This document shows positions 37,001-46,574 of a stretch of DNA of 64,000 nt, piece by piece. The number at the start of each line of letters is the position of its first letter. The first letter of the stretch is position 1. The stretch spans positions 2,180,166-2,244,165 of the forward strand of contig NZ_BMHO01000001.1 in NCBI RefSeq assembly GCF_014640975.1. Direction: 5' to 3'. The DNA comes from Microbacterium faecale. GTDB taxonomy: Bacteria; Actinomycetota; Actinomycetes; Actinomycetales; Microbacteriaceae. The position numbers and the translations under genes are program-made. The notes under the pieces were generated by a model, which was not told the origin of the DNA, ran no database searches, and was given only the letters and a program-made list of their open reading frames with translations.

Positions 37001-37459
37001 GTCCACCCAGCGCGCCTGACGCGTGACGTAGTCCTCCCACTCGCGGGTGTAGGTGAGGACGGATTCGCGCGCCTTTGCGTTGAACGCGTCGACGCCCATC
37101 TGCTCGATCTCGTGTTTCTCCGTGATGCCGAGCTGCTTCATCGCCTCGAGCTCGGCGGGCAGACCATGCGTGTCCCAACCGAAGACGCGATCGACCTTCT
37201 TGCCGAGCATCGTCTGGAAGCGCGGGAAGACATCCTTCGCGTACCCCGTCAGGAGGTGGCCGTAGTGCGGCAGTCCGTTGGCGAACGGCGGGCCGTCGTA
37301 GAAGACCCACTCGTCCGCTCCCTCGCGCTGCGAGATCGAGGCGCGGAAGGTGTCGTCGTCCTTCCAGAAGTCGAGCACCTCGCGTTCCACGTCCGGGAAG
37401 CTCGGCGAAGGGGTGACCGCGTCGGCGGCGGCACCGAAAGCGCTCTTCGGGTAGGTCAT
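34043..37459 (-). CDS. ileS: Isoleucyl-tRNA synthetase (type 2)
   Basis: A class I synthetase of 1138 residues. It has the HIGH-type motif [12 protein letters not shown] near residue 60, KMSKS in [15 protein letters not shown], and the CP1 editing domain with [17 protein letters not shown]. The HYGH form and the length over 1000 residues indicate the type 2 (eukaryote-like) IleRS found in many actinobacteria. ATG 37459 is chosen because the coding similarity begins at MTYPKSAF and the T-box leader lies immediately upstream. Confidence 0.97.
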   Translation of the reverse strand: MTYPKSAFGAAADAVTPSPSFPDVEREVLDFWKDDDTFRASISQREGADEWVFYDGPPFANGLPHYGHLLTGYAKDVFPRFQTMLGKKVDRVFGWDTHGLPAELEAMKQLGITEKHEIEQMGVDAFNAKARESVLTYTREWEDYVTRQARWVDFERGYKTLDPSYMESVLWAFKALYEKGLAYEGYRVLPYCWRDQTPLSNHELRMDDDVYQDRQDPSVTITFPLTGEKASSLGLVGARALAWTTTPWTLPTNLSLAVGPDIAYAIVPSGPAGPGENVAAGRFLLAEDRVAAHAKELGYEDPEDAVAAIESRLTGAELAGVAYDPLFDYFVDVDTWGTQNAWRILADDYVSTGDGTGIVHQAPYGEDDHRVHEAHGIPSFLSLGPDGRFLDSVPDVAGELWMDANTPLVRLLRQNGRLLKHASYVHSYPHCWRCRNPLVYMPVSSWFVRVTDFKDSLLANNEQITWAPENVKHGQFGKWLEGARDWSISRNRYWGSPIPVWKSDDPNHPRVDVYGSFEELERDFGALPRNEAGEVDLHRPYVDRLTRPNPDDPTGKSTMRRIEDVFDVWFDSGSMPFAQVHYPFENADWFDDHAPADFIVEYIGQTRGWFYVMHVLSTALFDRPAFTGVSCHGIVLGSDGQKMSKSLRNYPNVSEVFDRDGSDAMRWFLMSSSVLRGGNLSVTEEGIRQGVREFMLPLWNSWYFFSTYANAAGGYEAEWRTDSTHVLDRYILALTGDLVRDVRADLEALDSTTASERLRDFAEALTNWYIRRSRDRFWGDVTDDPASREAFDTLYTVLETLCRVAAPMLPLVTERVWQGLTGERSVHLTDWPDAGEFPAAADIRTAMDAVRDASSVANGLRKKEKLRVRLPLAKLTVVAAGSAGLGQFEDILRDELNVKAIELDELTEDTAKRYGISHRLSVNARALGPRIGKQVQQVIKASKTGEWSESDGVVTAGGIELQDGEYDLALDTSGRPAGEAIATLPGGGFVILDTQMTPELEAEGLARDVIRAVQDTRKKADFDVSDRIRLAIAFDSADDRAVFGTFESMPFGSPLASLVQEETLSVSFEPVLNDPVELARLGDPQDADENLEREDFSTADAWVREFGFRPEHVNVIGAGTYANVGDITIAVARQEMGR

Positions 37460-37464
37460 CTCAC

Positions 37465-37653
37465 TCCAGCAGTTCGTCACGGATCGAACTGCGAGGACGA
37501 CTGCTGCCAGCCGCGGTACCACCCCGCGTTGCGCCCCGAGCGGAGCGCCACTCTCACAGCGGCTGTGACGGGCCTGCCCCGCGCGGCTCTACTGGGCTGC
37601 GAGCAGCCGTTCTTCCGCGAGCTCCCCGGTGATGGCCGGATCGATGCCGTTAC
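37465..37653 (-). promoter_or_regulatory. T-box riboswitch leader of ileS
   Basis: Minus-strand leader between the promoter and the ileS start. It contains the conserved T-box sequence TGGTACCGCG (37512-37521 on the plus strand as CGCGGTACCA). It also has a candidate Ile specifier ATC within GGCCATCACCGGGGAGC, the following GGAAGAACGG, and the AGTAGAGCCG segment normally seen between stem I and the antiterminator. A GCAGTTCG/CGAACTGC hairpin ends next to the ribosome site GGAG, the arrangement expected for the actinobacterial translational T-box. Uncharged tRNA-Ile would free the ribosome site and raise IleRS synthesis. Confidence 0.88.
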
Positions 37654-37658
37654 GCACG

Positions 37659-37664
37659 ATTCTA
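37659..37664 (-). promoter_or_regulatory. -10 element of the ileS promoter
   Basis: TAGAAT on the minus strand lies a few bases before the first T-box element, so transcription would start around 37652. No strong -35 is seen, which is common in high-GC actinobacteria. Confidence 0.55.
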
Positions 37665-37714
37665 CCCGACGTGGCGCGCGGCCGAGACGGATCCGCGCAC
37701 CACGTCGCCGAGGC

Positions 37715-38686
37715 TCAGGCGAGGGCCCTCTCGAGCCGAACGTAGCTGGCCTCCATACCGTCGGTCATCCCCGTCGCGAGCACGGCGTCGCGCGTGGCAC
37801 GGCTGTCATAGGTGATGACGTACGTCAGGAGGGTTCCGTCAGGCACCGGCGTGAACGTGACTTCATTGAGCGTCTCGCCGGGGATCCCCTCCATCTGCTC
37901 GGTGTGCACGACGCGGCGCTCCGGCTGCGACGAGATGACGGTGCCGGAAATCGCGAAGGGCGTCCCCTCGGTGTCGCCGGTCGGCGCCCAGTGGTACCGG
38001 TACGTGGAGCCGGCCTCACCCGGCGGGATCACCTCGTCCATCTCCCAGCCGTCGGGCCCGAGCAACCAGCTTTTCAGCAGCTCCGCATCGTGGTGGGCAC
38101 GCCAGACGTCGCCGACAGACCCGCGGATGACGCGCGCGATACGCACCTGTGTGTCGGAGAGCTCCTGCGCGTTCGTCGGCATGCCCGCGGCGAAGGTCGC
38201 GAGGTCGGCGAGCACCGCGTCGATCTGGCTCATCGCCGATTCGGTGCCCTCGACCATGCCCATCTCGACCAGCTTCTCGAGCTCATCGAGCGAGGTGAAG
38301 TGCGTCGTCGTCGTCAGGCGCGATCCGCCCGATGTCTCGTCGAACGCGAACACCATACGCATCGACGGAAGATCACGATTCGGCTCGCCGTCCTCGTCGC
38401 AGAACCCATCGATCACTTCGAACCCATTCGGGGCGTCGACGGAGAGGAACTCCCAGTAGCCGGCCGACACATCGCCGTCCGGTCCCGTCATCACGTAGCG
38501 GCTCTGGCCGCCGGGGAACACGTCATGGCGGAAGAAGGTCGCTGGGTACGTCACCGGCCCCCAGAACTGCTCGATGAGCCGCGGGTCCGCGTACGCGCCC
38601 CACAGGCGCTGTTTCGACGCCGAGAAGTCGGCGATGATCGTCATGGTCAGGTTCTCGGTGTCGGTCTCAACCGATGTCACAGGCAT
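37715..38686 (-). CDS. Tandem SRPBCC (AHSA1-type) protein
   Basis: A 323-residue protein with two copies of the START/Bet v1-like SRPBCC domain, about residues 10-165 and 180-323. Each copy opens with the family's W-x-A-x-x-D pattern (KQRLWGAYADPRLIEQFWGP and GDVWRAHHDAELLKSWLLGP). AHSA1-like proteins bind hydrophobic ligands or act as chaperone cofactors; pairs with ArsR regulators are very common. It starts 2 bases after the ArsR stop. Confidence 0.88.
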   Translation of the reverse strand: MPVTSVETDTENLTMTIIADFSASKQRLWGAYADPRLIEQFWGPVTYPATFFRHDVFPGGQSRYVMTGPDGDVSAGYWEFLSVDAPNGFEVIDGFCDEDGEPNRDLPSMRMVFAFDETSGGSRLTTTTHFTSLDELEKLVEMGMVEGTESAMSQIDAVLADLATFAAGMPTNAQELSDTQVRIARVIRGSVGDVWRAHHDAELLKSWLLGPDGWEMDEVIPPGEAGSTYRYHWAPTGDTEGTPFAISGTVISSQPERRVVHTEQMEGIPGETLNEVTFTPVPDGTLLTYVITYDSRATRDAVLATGMTDGMEASYVRLERALA

Positions 38687-38688
38687 TG

Positions 38689-39033
38689 TCAGGATCCTTT
38701 CGGTTCGTCGAGCAGCGCGTCGAGACGATCGATCCGCGCGCGCCAGATGTCTTCGAACGTGGCGAGCAACTGCCGCGCCCGGCGGATCCGCTCGGGTTGG
38801 CCCCGCACGATCCGCTGCCTTCCGCGGGGATGTTTCGTCACAAGCCCCGCCTCCTCGAGTACCGAGACGTGCTTCTGCACGGCCGCGAACGACATGTCGT
38901 ACGCGGCCGCAAGCTCGCTCACGGCGGCCTCGTCGGTCAGCACGCGGCGCACGATGTCGCGGCGCGTGCTGTCAGCCAAGGCTCGGAAGACCCGATCCAC
39001 CTCGGCGTCGCTGAGCTCCTCATATACAACCAT
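38689..39033 (-). CDS. ArsR-family transcriptional regulator
   Basis: A 114-residue winged helix-turn-helix repressor: FRALADSTRRDIVRRVLTDE, SELAAAYDMSFAAVQKHVSV, LEEAGLVTKHPRGRQRIV. There is no CVC metal motif in helix 3, so it is probably not a metal sensor. It belongs to the ArsR group that is cotranscribed with SRPBCC/AHSA1 proteins, and likely represses its own operon from the gap shared with valS. Confidence 0.92.
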   Translation of the reverse strand: MVVYEELSDAEVDRVFRALADSTRRDIVRRVLTDEAAVSELAAAYDMSFAAVQKHVSVLEEAGLVTKHPRGRQRIVRGQPERIRRARQLLATFEDIWRARIDRLDALLDEPKGS

Positions 39034-39163
39034 TTGGTTGCAGGTTAATGCGCCGCGGCCTCCGGCGCAACCCTCCCCTCAGCGGCGGCCGGGTAGACTT
39101 CCCGAAACCACCACATCTGGTACGTACACACCGTGCCGCCCATATCGCTGAGGAGTTCCGCGC

Positions 39164-41728
39164 ATGCCTGACATCCCCGACAAGCCCAAGCTCGAAGGAC
39201 TCGAAGCGAAGTGGGGTGAGCGCTGGGAAACCGACGGAACGTACCGTTTCGACCGCGCCGCCGCGCAGCGAGTCGGTCGCCAGGGAGTCTTCTCCGTCGA
39301 CACTCCCCCGCCGACGGCATCCGGTTCCCTCCACATCGGCCACGTGTTCAGCTACACCCACACGGACGTCAAAGCCCGCTTCGAGCGCATGCGCGGCAAG
39401 CAGGTGTTCTATCCGATCGGCTGGGACGACAACGGTCTGCCGACCGAGCGTCGGGTGCAGAACTACTACGGCGTGCGGTGCGACCCGACGCTGCCGTACG
39501 AAGCCGATTTCACGCCGCCGTTCGAGGGCACGACCAAGACGATCAAGGCCGCCGACCAGGTGCCGGTGAGTCGCCGGAACTTCATCGAGCTGTGCGAGAA
39601 GCTCACCGTCGAGGACGAGGCGCGTTTTGAGGACCTGTGGCGACAGCTCGGTCTGTCGGTCGACTGGACGCAGAGCTACCGCACGATCTCCGATGAGACG
39701 ATCCGCACCAGCCAGCTCGCGTTCCTGAACAACCTCGAGCGCGGCGAGGCCTACCAGGCGCTCGCGCCGACGCTCTGGGATATCGACTTCCGCTCCGCCA
39801 TCGCGCAGGCCGAGCTCGAGGATCGCGACCGGCCGGCCGCGTACCACCGCCTCGCGTTCCACCGCACCGACGGATCGGGCGACGTGTTCATCGAGACGAC
39901 ACGTCCCGAGCTGCTCGCGGCCTGCGTCGCGCTCGTGGCCCATCCCGACGATGAGCGCTACCAGCCGCTGTTCGGATCGACCGTGCGCACGCCCCTGTTC
40001 GACGTCGAGGTCCCGATCCTCGCGCACGCGGCCGCGCAGCCCGACAAGGGCTCCGGCATCGCGATGATCTGCACGTTCGGCGACGCGACAGACATCGTGT
40101 GGTGGCGCGAGCTCGATCTGCCGAACCGCACCATCATCGGCAAGGACGGTCGCATCATCGCGGACGCGCCCGACGTCGTCACGAGCGAGTCCGGCCGCGC
40201 GGCCTACGCGGAGCTCGCGGGCAAGACCGTGTTCAGCGCGCAGAAGCGCATCGTCGAGCTGCTGAGCGAGTCCGGTGAGCTCGCCGCCACCGGCGACACC
40301 TTCCAACACCCCGTGAAGTTCTTCGAGAAGGGAGACCGCCCCCTCGAGATCGTCTCCACGCGCCAGTGGTACATCTCCAACGGGGCGCGCAACGAGTCGC
40401 TCCGGGCGAAGCTCCTCGACCTCGGCTCGCAGATCGACTGGCACCCGGAGTTCATGCGCGTGCGGTTCGAGAACTGGGTGAACGGGCTCACCGGAGACTG
40501 GCTCGTCTCGCGGCAGCGCTTCTTCGGCGTGCCGTTCCCCCTCTGGTACGCGCTCGACGAGAACGGCGAGCGCGACTACGGCCGCGTCTTGACGCCCGAC
40601 ACGGCCCGCCTCCCGGTCGACCCGACGATCGATGTGCCGGATGGCTACACCGCTGACCAGCGCGGTGTTCCGGGCGGGTTCGACGCGGAAAGCGACATCC
40701 TCGACACCTGGGCCACGTCCTCGCTGACCCCGCAGCTCGCAGGCGGCTGGCAGAGCGACGACGAACTGTGGGATGTCGTGGCGCCGTTCGACGTGCGCCC
40801 CCAGGGCCAGGACATCATCCGCACGTGGCTGTTCTCGACGCTGCTGCGCAGCGCTCTCGAGGACGACCGGGCGCCGTGGCGTCACGCCGCGATCTCCGGG
40901 TTCATCGTGGATCCGGACCGCAAGAAGATGTCGAAGTCGAAGGGCAATGTCGTCACACCCGCCGACATCCTCGACAAGCACGGCTCCGACGCCGTGCGCT
41001 ATTGGGCGGCGTCGAGCCGACTCGGCACCGATGCGGCGTTCGACCCCCAGAACCCGACGCAGATCAAGATCGGCCGCCGCCTCGCGATCAAGGTGCTGAA
41101 CGCGACGAAGTTCGCTCTCGGTAACGAGGCGCCCGCCGGTGCGGAGGTCACGGATCCGCTCGACCTCGCCATGCTCGCAGCGCTCGATGGCGTCATCGCG
41201 CAGGCGACGACGGCGCTCGAGAACTATGACCACGCGCGCGCTCTCGAGGTCACGGAGTCGTTCTTCTGGACATTCTGCGACGACTACCTCGAGCTCGTGA
41301 AGGACCGTGCGTATAACGGGGGCCCCGAAGGCGCTTCCGCCGCCGTCGCGCTGCGCAGCGCCCTCTCGACGCTCCTGCGCATGCTGGCCCCCGTCGTGTC
41401 GTTCGCGGCCGAAGAGGCATGGAGCTGGTTCGAGAGCGGGTCCGTGCACGCTGCCTCGTGGCCGGTCTCCGGCGAACTCGGTGGCGACCCCGCCGTTCTC
41501 GACGCCGCTTCGCAGGCCCTCATCGGCGTGCGTCGCGCGAAGACCGAGGCGAAGGCGTCCCAGCGCACGCCGGTCGCGTCGGCGACGATCACCGCGCCCG
41601 CCGCCGACATCGCCCGCCTCGCGCTCATTGAGTCCGACCTCAAGGCCGTCGGTCGCATTGAGTCGCTGACGTTCATGGAAGGCGCCGAGCTCGCGATCAC
41701 CGCGATCGAACTCGACGAACAGGAGTGA
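39164..41728 (+). CDS. valS: Valyl-tRNA synthetase
   Basis: A class I synthetase of 854 residues. It has the HIGH motif in ASGSLHIGHVFSYTHTD, FYPIGWDDNGLPTERRVQN, editing-domain ETTRPELLAACVALVAHPDD and KMSKS in DPDRKKMSKSKGNVVTPADI. A short C-terminal domain follows the anticodon-binding part. GAGGAG lies 8 bases before ATG 39164. No T-box is visible upstream, in contrast to ileS. Confidence 0.98.
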   Translation: MPDIPDKPKLEGLEAKWGERWETDGTYRFDRAAAQRVGRQGVFSVDTPPPTASGSLHIGHVFSYTHTDVKARFERMRGKQVFYPIGWDDNGLPTERRVQNYYGVRCDPTLPYEADFTPPFEGTTKTIKAADQVPVSRRNFIELCEKLTVEDEARFEDLWRQLGLSVDWTQSYRTISDETIRTSQLAFLNNLERGEAYQALAPTLWDIDFRSAIAQAELEDRDRPAAYHRLAFHRTDGSGDVFIETTRPELLAACVALVAHPDDERYQPLFGSTVRTPLFDVEVPILAHAAAQPDKGSGIAMICTFGDATDIVWWRELDLPNRTIIGKDGRIIADAPDVVTSESGRAAYAELAGKTVFSAQKRIVELLSESGELAATGDTFQHPVKFFEKGDRPLEIVSTRQWYISNGARNESLRAKLLDLGSQIDWHPEFMRVRFENWVNGLTGDWLVSRQRFFGVPFPLWYALDENGERDYGRVLTPDTARLPVDPTIDVPDGYTADQRGVPGGFDAESDILDTWATSSLTPQLAGGWQSDDELWDVVAPFDVRPQGQDIIRTWLFSTLLRSALEDDRAPWRHAAISGFIVDPDRKKMSKSKGNVVTPADILDKHGSDAVRYWAASSRLGTDAAFDPQNPTQIKIGRRLAIKVLNATKFALGNEAPAGAEVTDPLDLAMLAALDGVIAQATTALENYDHARALEVTESFFWTFCDDYLELVKDRAYNGGPEGASAAVALRSALSTLLRMLAPVVSFAAEEAWSWFESGSVHAASWPVSGELGGDPAVLDAASQALIGVRRAKTEAKASQRTPVASATITAPAADIARLALIESDLKAVGRIESLTFMEGAELAITAIELDEQE

Positions 41729-41964
41729 TGATGCAACTTGGAACGAGATGGCCGGCAGGCAGCGACGTGCCCCCGTCGGTACCCGCCGCGCTCGCTACGG
41801 AGATCGCCGCGGCGGAGCAGAGCCTGCCGCAAACCGGCCCGACGCCCATGTGGACGCTCACGTGGCTCGAGGGCCGACCGATCGCCGAGCTGGACACAGG
41901 CATCGAGATCAGCATCGACCGGGAGGGCGTCGCCACCGTGTCGACGTTCGATCCGATGGACTGA
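41728..41964 (+). CDS. Small hypothetical protein following valS
   Basis: A 78-residue acidic protein without membrane segment or known motif; it contains PMWTLTWLEGRPIAELDTGI and ends EGVATVSTFDPMD. The ATG at 41728 shares one base with the valS stop, and AGGAG lies directly upstream (an ATG at 41731 would have better spacing). Overlap with valS and the strong terminator right after it support a real, cotranscribed gene. Function unknown. Confidence 0.7.
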   Translation: MMQLGTRWPAGSDVPPSVPAALATEIAAAEQSLPQTGPTPMWTLTWLEGRPIAELDTGIEISIDREGVATVSTFDPMD

Positions 41965-41972
41965 CACCCGCG

Positions 41973-42014
41973 ACGAAGAGAGGGTCCGGACGATCGTCCG
42001 GACCCTCTCTTCGT
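41973..42014. terminator. Perfect 42-base palindrome, bidirectional terminator
   Basis: Bases 41973-41993 are the exact reverse complement of 41994-42014, giving 21-base-pair arms with no mismatch. It lies between convergent valS-hypothetical and clpX genes and stops 4 bases before the clpX stop codon. Confidence 0.88.
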
Positions 42015-42017
42015 GCG

Positions 42018-43289
42018 TCAGGCGCTCTTGCGGCGCTCTCGGAAGACGACGGTCGGCGGCGACCCGTCCTCGACGGCCGCGCGCGTGACGACGACCTTCG
42101 CGACGTCATCGCTCGAGGGGATCTCGAACATGATCGGCCCGAGCACGTCTTCGAGGATGGCGCGCAGGCCGCGCGCACCGGTCTTGCGGTCGACGGCGAG
42201 ATCCGCGATCGCACGGAGCGCATCCTCGTCGAAGTCGAGGTCGACCCCGTCGATGAGGAACATGCGCTGATATTGCTTCACCAGGGCGTTGCGCGGCACC
42301 GTGAGGATGTCGACGAGCGCATCTTGATCGAGCGACTCGACTGCGGCGATCACGGGCAGGCGACCGATGAACTCGGGGATCAGCCCGAACTTGTGCAGGT
42401 CCTCCGGACGGACCTCGGTGAAGAGGCCGTCGTTGTCGCGCTTTGACTGCAGCGGAGCGCCGAATCCGACGCCCGCACGCCCGACACGCGACGACACGAT
42501 CTCCTCCAGCCCCGCGAAAGCTCCCGAGACGATGAAGAGCACGTTCGTCGTGTCGACCTGAATGAACTCCTGGTGAGGATGCTTGCGCCCACCCTGCGGC
42601 GGGACCTGCGCGACCGTCCCCTCGAAGATCTTCAGCAGCGCCTGCTGCACCCCTTCGCCGGAGACATCGCGCGTAATCGACGGGTTCTCTGCCTTGCGGG
42701 CGATCTTGTCGACCTCGTCGATGTAGATGATGCCGTGCTCGGCCCGCTGCACGTCATAGTCCGCGGCCTGCAGCAGCTTGAGGATGATGTTCTCGACGTC
42801 TTCGCCGACGTAACCCGCCTCGGTCAGCGCGGTTGCGTCGGCCACCGCGAACGGCACATTGAGACGCTTCGCCAGCGTCTGCGCGAGGTAGGTCTTCCCG
42901 GATCCGGTTGGCCCGAGCATGAGGATATTGCTCTTGGCGATTTCGACCTCTTCGGCCTTCTCATCCGCAGCCTTGAGCTCGCCCTGTGCGCGCACCCGCT
43001 TGTAGTGGTTGTACACGGCGACCGACAGCGCACGCTTCGCCTGGTCCTGACCGATGACGTACTCGTCGAGGAACTCGAAGATCTCACGCGGCTTCGGCAG
43101 ATCGATCTCGGAGACTTCGCCGTCCCCGGCCGACTCGGCCATGCGCTCTTCGATGATCTCGTTGCACAGCTCGACGCACTCGTCGCAGATGTACACACCG
43201 GGACCAGCGATCAACTGCTGGACCTGTTTCTGGCTCTTCCCGCAAAACGAGCACTTGAACAAGTCGGCGCTCTCGCCGATTCGGGCCAT
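42018..43289 (-). CDS. clpX: ATP-dependent Clp protease ATPase subunit ClpX
   Basis: Hexameric AAA+ unfoldase of ClpXP, 423 residues. The N-terminal zinc-binding domain has Cys13, Cys16, Cys35 and Cys38 (CSFCGKS and CDECVELC). The AAA+ module has Walker [19 protein letters not shown] and Walker [12 protein letters not shown], and the pore loop is in the YVGED region. It lies downstream of clpP1-clpP2 with a hairpin in the gap. Confidence 0.98.
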   Translation of the reverse strand: MARIGESADLFKCSFCGKSQKQVQQLIAGPGVYICDECVELCNEIIEERMAESAGDGEVSEIDLPKPREIFEFLDEYVIGQDQAKRALSVAVYNHYKRVRAQGELKAADEKAEEVEIAKSNILMLGPTGSGKTYLAQTLAKRLNVPFAVADATALTEAGYVGEDVENIILKLLQAADYDVQRAEHGIIYIDEVDKIARKAENPSITRDVSGEGVQQALLKIFEGTVAQVPPQGGRKHPHQEFIQVDTTNVLFIVSGAFAGLEEIVSSRVGRAGVGFGAPLQSKRDNDGLFTEVRPEDLHKFGLIPEFIGRLPVIAAVESLDQDALVDILTVPRNALVKQYQRMFLIDGVDLDFDEDALRAIADLAVDRKTGARGLRAILEDVLGPIMFEIPSSDDVAKVVVTRAAVEDGSPPTVVFRERRKSA

Positions 43290-43362
43290 GGGATCACGTC
43301 TCCAGGATCTCGTCGCTGTGTTGTTTCAGGCTACCGGCTCGCACCGACGTTCGAACGCAGCG

Positions 43363-43396
43363 GCGCGCCCCGCCCGGAACACCGGACGGGGCGCGC
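43363..43396 (-). terminator. Terminator hairpin after clpP2
   Basis: GCGCGCCCCG (43363-43372) pairs with CGGGGCGCGC (43387-43396), with an inner CCGG/CCGG pair. It lies 14 bases past the clpP2 stop and 73 bases before clpX begins, so clpX may have its own promoter. Confidence 0.65.
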
Positions 43397-43410
43397 GACA
43401 GAGCAGAGCG

Positions 43411-44067
43411 TCAGCTCGCCTGGGTGCGCTTTCGTGACGTGAGCACCTGGTCGACGAGGCCGTAATCGACGGCGTCCTCCGCCCCGATGATCATGTCGCG
43501 GTCGATGTCCTTGTGGATCTGCTCGGCGGAGCGGTTGGTGTGCTTCGCCATGGTCTCCTCCAGCCACTTCCGCATGCGCATGATCTCCGCAGCCTGGATC
43601 TCGATGTCGGACGCCTGTCCGTGGCCGGACTGTCCGAGCGAGGGCTGGTGCATGAGGATCCGCGCGTTCGGCAGTGCGAGACGCTTGCCGGGCGCACCGG
43701 CCGCGAGCAGCACTGATGCCGCCGACGCTGCCTGGCCCAGCACGACCGTCTGGATGTCCGGCGAGATGTACTGCATCGTGTCGTAGATCGCCGTCATCGC
43801 GGTGAAGGATCCACCCGGCGAGTTGATGTACATGATGATGTCGCGGTCAGGATCCTGGCTCTCGAGCACGAGGAGCTGCGCCATGACGTCGTCGGCCGAC
43901 GCGTCGTCGACCTGGACACCCAGGAAGATGACGCGGTCCTCGAAGAGCTTGTTATAGGGGTCCTGTCGCTTGAAGCCGTAGGCCGTGCGCTCCTCGAACT
44001 GCGGGAGGATGTAACGGCTGGCGGGCGTCGAAAGGCCCTGCGGGGCGGGGGTGTGCGGAGTGTGCAT
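43411..44067 (-). CDS. clpP2: ATP-dependent Clp protease proteolytic subunit (ClpP2)
   Basis: A serine protease subunit of 218 residues with the catalytic serine in GQAASAASVLLAAG (Ser115), histidine in RILMHQPSLG (His140) and aspartate in DIDRDMIIGAEDA. The longer N-terminus (TPASRYILPQFEERTAYGFK) is typical of actinobacterial ClpP2, which pairs with ClpP1 in a mixed 14-mer and contacts ClpX. Confidence 0.95.
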   Translation of the reverse strand: MHTPHTPAPQGLSTPASRYILPQFEERTAYGFKRQDPYNKLFEDRVIFLGVQVDDASADDVMAQLLVLESQDPDRDIIMYINSPGGSFTAMTAIYDTMQYISPDIQTVVLGQAASAASVLLAAGAPGKRLALPNARILMHQPSLGQSGHGQASDIEIQAAEIMRMRKWLEETMAKHTNRSAEQIHKDIDRDMIIGAEDAVDYGLVDQVLTSRKRTQAS

Positions 44068-44090
44068 CGTGTGATCGATCCCTTGCTTGT

Positions 44091-44684
44091 TCAGTTCGAC
44101 TCACGCTCGGTGCCGCCGCCACCGGCGACGTCGCTCGCGCTCTCGCGGATGTGGTCGACGAATCCGTATTCGAGGGCTTCCGGTGCCGTGAACCAGTGGT
44201 CACGGTCGCCGTCCTCGTTGATCTGCTCGACGGTCTTGCCGGTCTGGGCCGCCGTGATCTCGGCGAGGCGGTTCTTCATCGACACGATGAGTTCCGCCTG
44301 CGTCTGGATGTCACTCGCCGTGCCGCCGAAACCGCCGTGCGGCTGGTGCAGGAGCACGCGGGCGTTCGGCGTGATGTAGCGCTTGCCCTTCGTGCCGCTG
44401 GTGAGCAGCAGCTGGCCCATCGACGCGGCCATGCCGATGCCGACCGTCACGATGTCGTTCGGCACGAACTGCATGGTGTCGTAGATGGCCATCCCCGCGG
44501 TGATCGAACCGCCGGGCGAGTTGATGTAAAGGTAGATGTCCTTCGTCGAGTCCTCGGCTGCGAGCAGGAGGATCTTCGCGCAGATCTCGTTCGCGTTCTC
44601 GTCGCGCACCTCTGAGCCCAGCCAGATGATGCGGTCCTTCAGCAACTGATCGAAGACACTCTGTGCCATGAGGGGTTGAGGCAT
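44091..44684 (-). CDS. clpP1: ATP-dependent Clp protease proteolytic subunit (ClpP1)
   Basis: Upstream paralogue, about 197 residues: catalytic serine in [11 protein letters not shown] (Ser88), histidine in [10 protein letters not shown] (His113) and aspartate in [15 protein letters not shown] 44684 is chosen because GGAG lies about 6 bases upstream; a GTG two codons earlier is possible. A Gly-rich tail ends the protein. It is followed 23 bases later by clpP2. Confidence 0.95.
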   Translation of the reverse strand: MPQPLMAQSVFDQLLKDRIIWLGSEVRDENANEICAKILLLAAEDSTKDIYLYINSPGGSITAGMAIYDTMQFVPNDIVTVGIGMAASMGQLLLTSGTKGKRYITPNARVLLHQPHGGFGGTASDIQTQAELIVSMKNRLAEITAAQTGKTVEQINEDGDRDHWFTAPEALEYGFVDHIRESASDVAGGGGTERESN

Positions 44685-44780
44685 TCTCACTCCATTCGGG
44701 TGTGGCGTCGATATGACACTACCGGCGCGTACGTTGCGGCTCGGCCGTGTTCGCCGTGGGCATACGACGGCCGGCGATGA

Positions 44781-44826
44781 GACGGCGAGAGGGCCGTCGC
44801 CATCCGGCGCACGACCCTCTCGTCAG
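44781..44826 (-). terminator. Terminator hairpin after tig
   Basis: CGAGAGGG (44786-44793) pairs with CCCTCTCG (44815-44822), flanked by further partial pairing (GACGG with GTC). It lies just past the trigger factor stop on the minus strand. Confidence 0.6.
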
Positions 44827-44840
44827 TCAGACGACGTGGC

Positions 44841-46193
44841 TTACTTGGCCTCGTCGGCGGCCTCCTCGGACGGAGCGTCTGCGTCGTCCGCATCCGCGGC
44901 CTCGTCCGTCTCGTCCTCGGTGGCTGCGAAGCCCTCGAGCTCGACCGGGTCACCGTTGGTGTCGACGACCTCGGCCTTGCCGAGGACGACCGCGATGGCC
45001 TTGTTCCGCGCGACATCGCCCATGACGGCCTGCAGCTGGTTGCCCTGCTGAAGCGCCTGGATGAAGTCCTGCGGGCTCATGCCGTACTGGCTCGACGCCT
45101 GGATGAGGTACTGCGTGAACTCGTCCTGCGAGACCTCAACCTTCAGGTCCTTCGCGATGCGGTCGAAGAGGATCTGGGTGCGGAACTGCTTCTCGCTCGC
45201 CTCCGTCACCTCGGCGCGGTGCTCGTCGTCCTCGAGTCGATTCTCCTGCTCGAGGTGACGGTGCACCTCGTCCTCGATGAGGCTGGCCGGGATCGGCAGC
45301 TCGACGGTCTCGAGGAGCTGCTCGACAAGCTTGTCGCGTGCGGCGGATCCCTGCGAGAAGGAGCCCTTCTGCTTGGCCTGGTCGGCCAGCGACTCGCGCA
45401 GCTCGCCGATCGTGTCGAACTCGCTCGCCATCTGGGCGAAATCGTCGTCGGCCTCAGGAAGCTCGCGCTCCTTGACGGCCTTCAACGTGATCTGCACCTC
45501 GGCCTCTTCGCCGGCGTGGTCGCCACCGACGAGCGTCGTGCGGAAGGTCGTCTCCTCGCCAGCCGTAAGCGAGTCGAGAGCCTCGTCTGTGCCCTCGAGC
45601 AGCTGACCCGATCCGATCTCGTACGACACGCCCTCGGCGCGGTCCACCTCGGCGTCATCGATCGACGCGATGAGGTCGAGCTCGACGAAGTCACCGGTCG
45701 TGGCCGGACGATCAACCGGCACGAGCGTGCCGAAGCGGGCGCGCAGCTCGTCGAGCTCCGTGTCGATCGCGGCGTCGTCGACCTCGATCGCGTCAACCGT
45801 GACCTTCAGGTTCTCCAGGTCCGGCACCTCGAACTCAGGTGCGACGTCGACCTCGATGTCGACCACGAGGTCGCCGGAGAAGTCCTTCTCCGCGGGCCAC
45901 GTGGTCACATCAGCGCTCGGCTGGCCGAGCACCTGCAGCTCATTTTCCGACACGGCCTCGCGGAAGAAGCGGTCGAGCCCTTCGTTGACGGCGTGCTCGA
46001 TGACGGCACCGCGCCCGACGCGCTGATCGATGATCGGCGCGGGAACCTTGCCCTTACGGAAGCCGGGGATCTCGACGTCGCGCGCGATGTGCTCGTACGC
46101 GTGATCGATGCTCGGCTTGAGCTCCTCGGGGGTGACCGTGATGTGCAGCTTCACCCGGGTCGGGCTGAGCTTCTCGACGGTGTTGTTCACCAT
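44841..46193 (-). CDS. tig: Trigger factor
   Basis: Ribosome-associated chaperone and peptidyl-prolyl isomerase, 450 residues. The N-terminal ribosome-binding signature [20 protein letters not shown] is followed by the FKBP-type domain (about 165-245) and a helical C-terminal chaperone domain. The last ~40 residues are strongly acidic ([20 protein letters not shown]), as in other actinobacteria. ATG 46193 is the natural start. The tig-clpP-clpX order is conserved. Confidence 0.97.
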   Translation of the reverse strand: MVNNTVEKLSPTRVKLHITVTPEELKPSIDHAYEHIARDVEIPGFRKGKVPAPIIDQRVGRGAVIEHAVNEGLDRFFREAVSENELQVLGQPSADVTTWPAEKDFSGDLVVDIEVDVAPEFEVPDLENLKVTVDAIEVDDAAIDTELDELRARFGTLVPVDRPATTGDFVELDLIASIDDAEVDRAEGVSYEIGSGQLLEGTDEALDSLTAGEETTFRTTLVGGDHAGEEAEVQITLKAVKERELPEADDDFAQMASEFDTIGELRESLADQAKQKGSFSQGSAARDKLVEQLLETVELPIPASLIEDEVHRHLEQENRLEDDEHRAEVTEASEKQFRTQILFDRIAKDLKVEVSQDEFTQYLIQASSQYGMSPQDFIQALQQGNQLQAVMGDVARNKAIAVVLGKAEVVDTNGDPVELEGFAATEDETDEAADADDADAPSEEAADEAK

Positions 46194-46343
46194 GCTCGTT
46201 CGCTTCTCCTTGTTGCGGCGCCCACGATGGGCGTGGCCACGGGTTTGAGGTCTAATTGTGCGGCACTACGTGCCTCCGGCCCGGATTCGTGTCTCCCAGA
46301 AACGCATCCGTTCCTGTTCCTCACTCATTCGGGTGGGCCGACG

Positions 46344-46417
46344 TCGGGGCGACAGGATTTGAACCTGCGACCTCCCGCTCCCAAAGCGGGCGCTCTACCA
46401 AGCTGAGCTACGCCCCG
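46344..46417 (-). tRNA. tRNA-Pro(TGG)
   Basis: A 74-nt cloverleaf: acceptor CGGGGCG/CGCCCCG, D-arm TAGCTCAGCTTGGTAGAGC, anticodon stem CCCGC/GCGGG around TTTGGGA with anticodon TGG, and T-arm GCAGGTTCAAATCCTGT. No CCA encoded. It lies upstream of tig on the same strand. Confidence 0.96.
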
Positions 46418-46529
46418 CTGATTCCACGCACTCGGGAACACGAAACGGCCTTGAGGAGTCTATCCGACATTCGGTTCGACCACGCACAACGGCTGGCGCG
46501 CCGAAAGGGTTCGATTCGCTCAGTCAAAT

Positions 46530-46572
46530 AATCGACGTCCGGGGCGGCCAGCGGCCGCCCCGGACGTCGATT
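46530..46572 (-). terminator. Strong terminator after tRNA-Gly
   Basis: Perfect 20-base-pair arms (46530-46549 with 46553-46572) and a 3-base loop. The upper arm ends at the last base of the encoded CCA of tRNA-Gly, so the hairpin begins right at the mature 3' end. Confidence 0.85.
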
Positions 46573-46574
46573 GG

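Noticed and set aside
37465..39163. T-box for valS
   Set aside because: The 130 bases before valS lack the TGGTACCGCG element and specifier region; only ileS has it.
39020..41449. Long minus-strand open frame opposite valS
   Set aside because: It mirrors the valS codons and its Arg/Glu-rich translation matches no family; valS is unambiguous on the other strand.
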